Assembly (NCBI GenBank): GCA_023426245.1
Contig: JAFABB010000034.1
Span: 93,440 to 157,439 of the forward strand
DNA length: 64,000 nucleotides
Source of the DNA: Bacillota bacterium
Lineage (GTDB): Bacteria > Bacillota > UBA4882 > UBA8346
Direction: 5' to 3'
Position numbers and translations under genes: made by a program. Below the pieces are notes generated by a model, which saw nothing but the letters and a program-made list of their open reading frames with translations, was not told where the DNA came from and searched no databases. Every line of letters begins with the position of its first letter. Within the stretch, counting starts at the first letter, position 1. Positions 63,012 to 64,000 of this stretch are shown one piece after another.

Positions 63012-63140
63012 TCATTGTTCTTTTATCGCCTTTTTTATTGTATAAACATACTCTTCGGGTATGTTTATTTTTGACAATTCTCTTATTTCAAACCACTGAA
63101 ATTCTTTATGTTCATTACTAATCCGAGACGTCATTAACAT
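63012..63140 (-). pseudogene. NUDIX hydrolase C-terminal remnant
   Basis: 42 codons from ATG 63140 to TGA 63012: NEHKEFQWFEIRELSKINIP and EEYVYTIKKAIKEQ. This matches the last third of many NUDIX hydrolases (the H-x-E-x-x-W-F strand and the final helix). The NUDIX box (GX5EX7REUXEEXGU) is not present upstream, so only the tail survives. Confidence 0.6.
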
Positions 63141-63375
63141 TTAGCATCACACACAAAAAGCCACTAAAAATATATACCTTCCTTGAATACCCTCAAATAA
63201 TTTCGAGTCAGTTAAAAAGAATATTCCGTATTCATCTGTAATTTCCTTCCTTTTGTTTGATTTACTGGAAATATTCAAATCTTTACTTCAAAAAAGATCC
63301 TTTAAACCACTTCCTAAAAAAGTGATTTAAAGGACAGGAAAATCCTTACATTCCATTCTAATTTTTAAAATTCCT
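63141..63375 (-). other. Intergenic, NUDIX remnant / coiled-coil gene
   Basis: AT-rich DNA with the terminator at 63299-63333 for the coiled-coil gene. Nothing else is seen. Confidence 0.45.
63299..63333 (-). terminator. Rho-independent terminator after the coiled-coil gene
   Basis: CCTTTAAACCACTT and AAGTGATTTAAAGG pair with one mismatch and are followed, on the minus strand, by ATCTTTTTT. Confidence 0.65.
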
Positions 63376-63741
63376 TCATGATACAACCATTTTCACTGTC
63401 TCCGGTGTTTCTTGCTGCTCTTTGGCTGCAAATTCACCTGCCCTGAATCCGAATGCAGGCCAGGATTCCTGGGGCATTTCGATTTTAACCAACCTTTTGG
63501 CTACGCTGTACTGGTTGTTTAAGTCGGCCAAAATTTGCTGTTGCTCGGCGGTAGCCTCCTGGACGCTAGCGCTTAGAGCGTTTCTCTTACTCTCAAGCAG
63601 GTTTGCCCGATCATGCAGGCTGGACATGGCGGCAATAAAATCAGTCGTAATCCCCCATTTGGCCAACTTGTCCGTATTGGCTTTCAATCCATCCAACATG
63701 TTCTTGGCCTTATTGATCTGATACGCAAATGTTTTATACAT
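63376..63741 (-). CDS. Small coiled-coil protein, 121 residues
   Basis: ATG 63741 follows GAGGAGGTGATATCC; the longer frame is rejected. The product is helical, charged and heptad-rich (MYKTFAYQINKAKNMLDGLK, LLESKRNALSASVQEATAEQ) and ends in a short Gly/Glu-rich tail. No signal peptide or recognised domain. It lies next to the insertion sequence, so it may belong to the accessory region. Confidence 0.7.
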   Translation of the reverse strand: MYKTFAYQINKAKNMLDGLKANTDKLAKWGITTDFIAAMSSLHDRANLLESKRNALSASVQEATAEQQQILADLNNQYSVAKRLVKIEMPQESWPAFGFRAGEFAAKEQQETPETVKMVVS

Positions 63742-63876
63742 GGATATCACCTCCTCTCCTGTAAATTTTAAACCCCGGAATCCAAATGGTTCCCGGCCCC
63801 CTGCCATGGCTGCAAATTGGCATCTAGCGGAAAAGAGCCGTAAAGATGTCGGATATTTTTCAAACTCCATTAAAAA

Positions 63877-64000
63877 GGGGCTGTCTCAAAAGAGACAGTC
63901 TCTTAGTATATCAAAGGGATCGAAAGAGCAAGAAAAATATAGTAAAATATACATATGAAAAGACAAAACAATAAAAAAGTAACCTTTAAAGAATACACAA
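63877..64000 (+). mobile_element. IS1182-like insertion sequence, left end
   Basis: It begins with GGGGCTGTCTCAAAA (63877-63891), then a short internal palindrome (CTGTCTC/GAGACAG), and contains the transposase start. The rest lies beyond the window. The first bases match the terminal repeats of the 31.8-kb MITE. Confidence 0.75.
63955..64000 (+). CDS. IS1182-family transposase, N-terminus only
   Basis: ATG 63955; the visible residues are MKRQNNKKVTFKEYT, which match the start of IS1182-family transposases (KxxFKEYxxxQ...). The gene runs off the window. Confidence 0.6.
   Translation, partial: MKRQNNKKVTFKEYT

Overview
The window reads as a chromosome segment of a low- to mid-GC diderm Firmicute (Bacillota). 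Firmicute signs are the rpsF-ssb-rpsR, rplI and dnaB cluster, a LonC-type protease, a DUF951 gene, a MazG-like gene of the Firmicutes type, and strong GGAGG ribosome binding sites with frequent TTG/GTG starts. Diderm signs are an MlaE-MlaF-MCE (Mla) lipid-transport operon whose MCE protein carries a predicted C-terminal outer-membrane beta-barrel, and a SurA/PrsA-like foldase. A clostridial-grade diderm lineage (Limnochordia/Hydrogenisporia or Halanaerobiia-like) is plausible, but it cannot be fixed from this sequence alone. I see no rRNA or tRNA genes.

Layout. 1-9.3 kb: the end of a chemoreceptor gene, then a minus-strand plant-cell-wall degradation cluster (GH9, GH12, GH5, each ending in a CBM2; the GH5 gene has an in-frame stop), a SurA/PrsA-like foldase and a nitroreductase. 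9.6-21.7 kb: an oxalate decarboxylase-type bicupin, azlCD, pncA-pncB (NAD salvage), a HAD phosphatase, an L,D-transpeptidase, pssA-psd (phosphatidylethanolamine synthesis), a CPBP protease, dinB and an HD-domain protein. 22-30.2 kb: an eight-gene MoxR/DUF58/von Willebrand A/BatD/TPR operon of the Bacteroides aerotolerance (Bat) type. 30.3-41.4 kb: a CorC/HlyC-type exporter behind an attenuator-like leader, a coiled-coil membrane protein, dnaB, a secreted beta-propeller protein, lonC, rplI, MazG-like, rpsR-ssb-rpsF, DUF951 and a lone gcvH. 42.4-58.4 kb: the mla operon, a PG-binding/LysM-like protein, cimA, a ZIP transporter, a YdcZ-like protein, cheY, trmN6, the GGGtGRT/NifU-like pair, and the glycerate kinase-gntP-cdaR locus.

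58.4-64 kb is an accessory region of small unrelated minus-strand genes and gene remnants (LprI-like, cupin, two copies of a broken HIT gene, an adenosine deaminase tail, a toxin-antitoxin pair, GNAT, nucleotidyltransferase, a NUDIX tail). They are separated by related GC-richer spacer elements that usually sit 3' of the gene, which looks like a cassette array. The window ends inside an IS1182-like insertion sequence. Its terminal repeat matches the ends of a 116-bp miniature element at 31.8 kb. A second short palindromic element, 51 bp, occurs at 3.1 kb and 20.9 kb.

How the genes work together: the secreted GH9/GH12 enzymes share CBM2 modules for cellulose attachment; pssA-psd make phosphatidylethanolamine; the Mla operon would move phospholipids between two membranes; the MoxR/Bat operon would act on envelope proteins; and glxK-gntP-cdaR would take up and phosphorylate glycerate or a related sugar acid. 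Start codons were moved from the longest frame wherever a ribosome binding site gave a better position.
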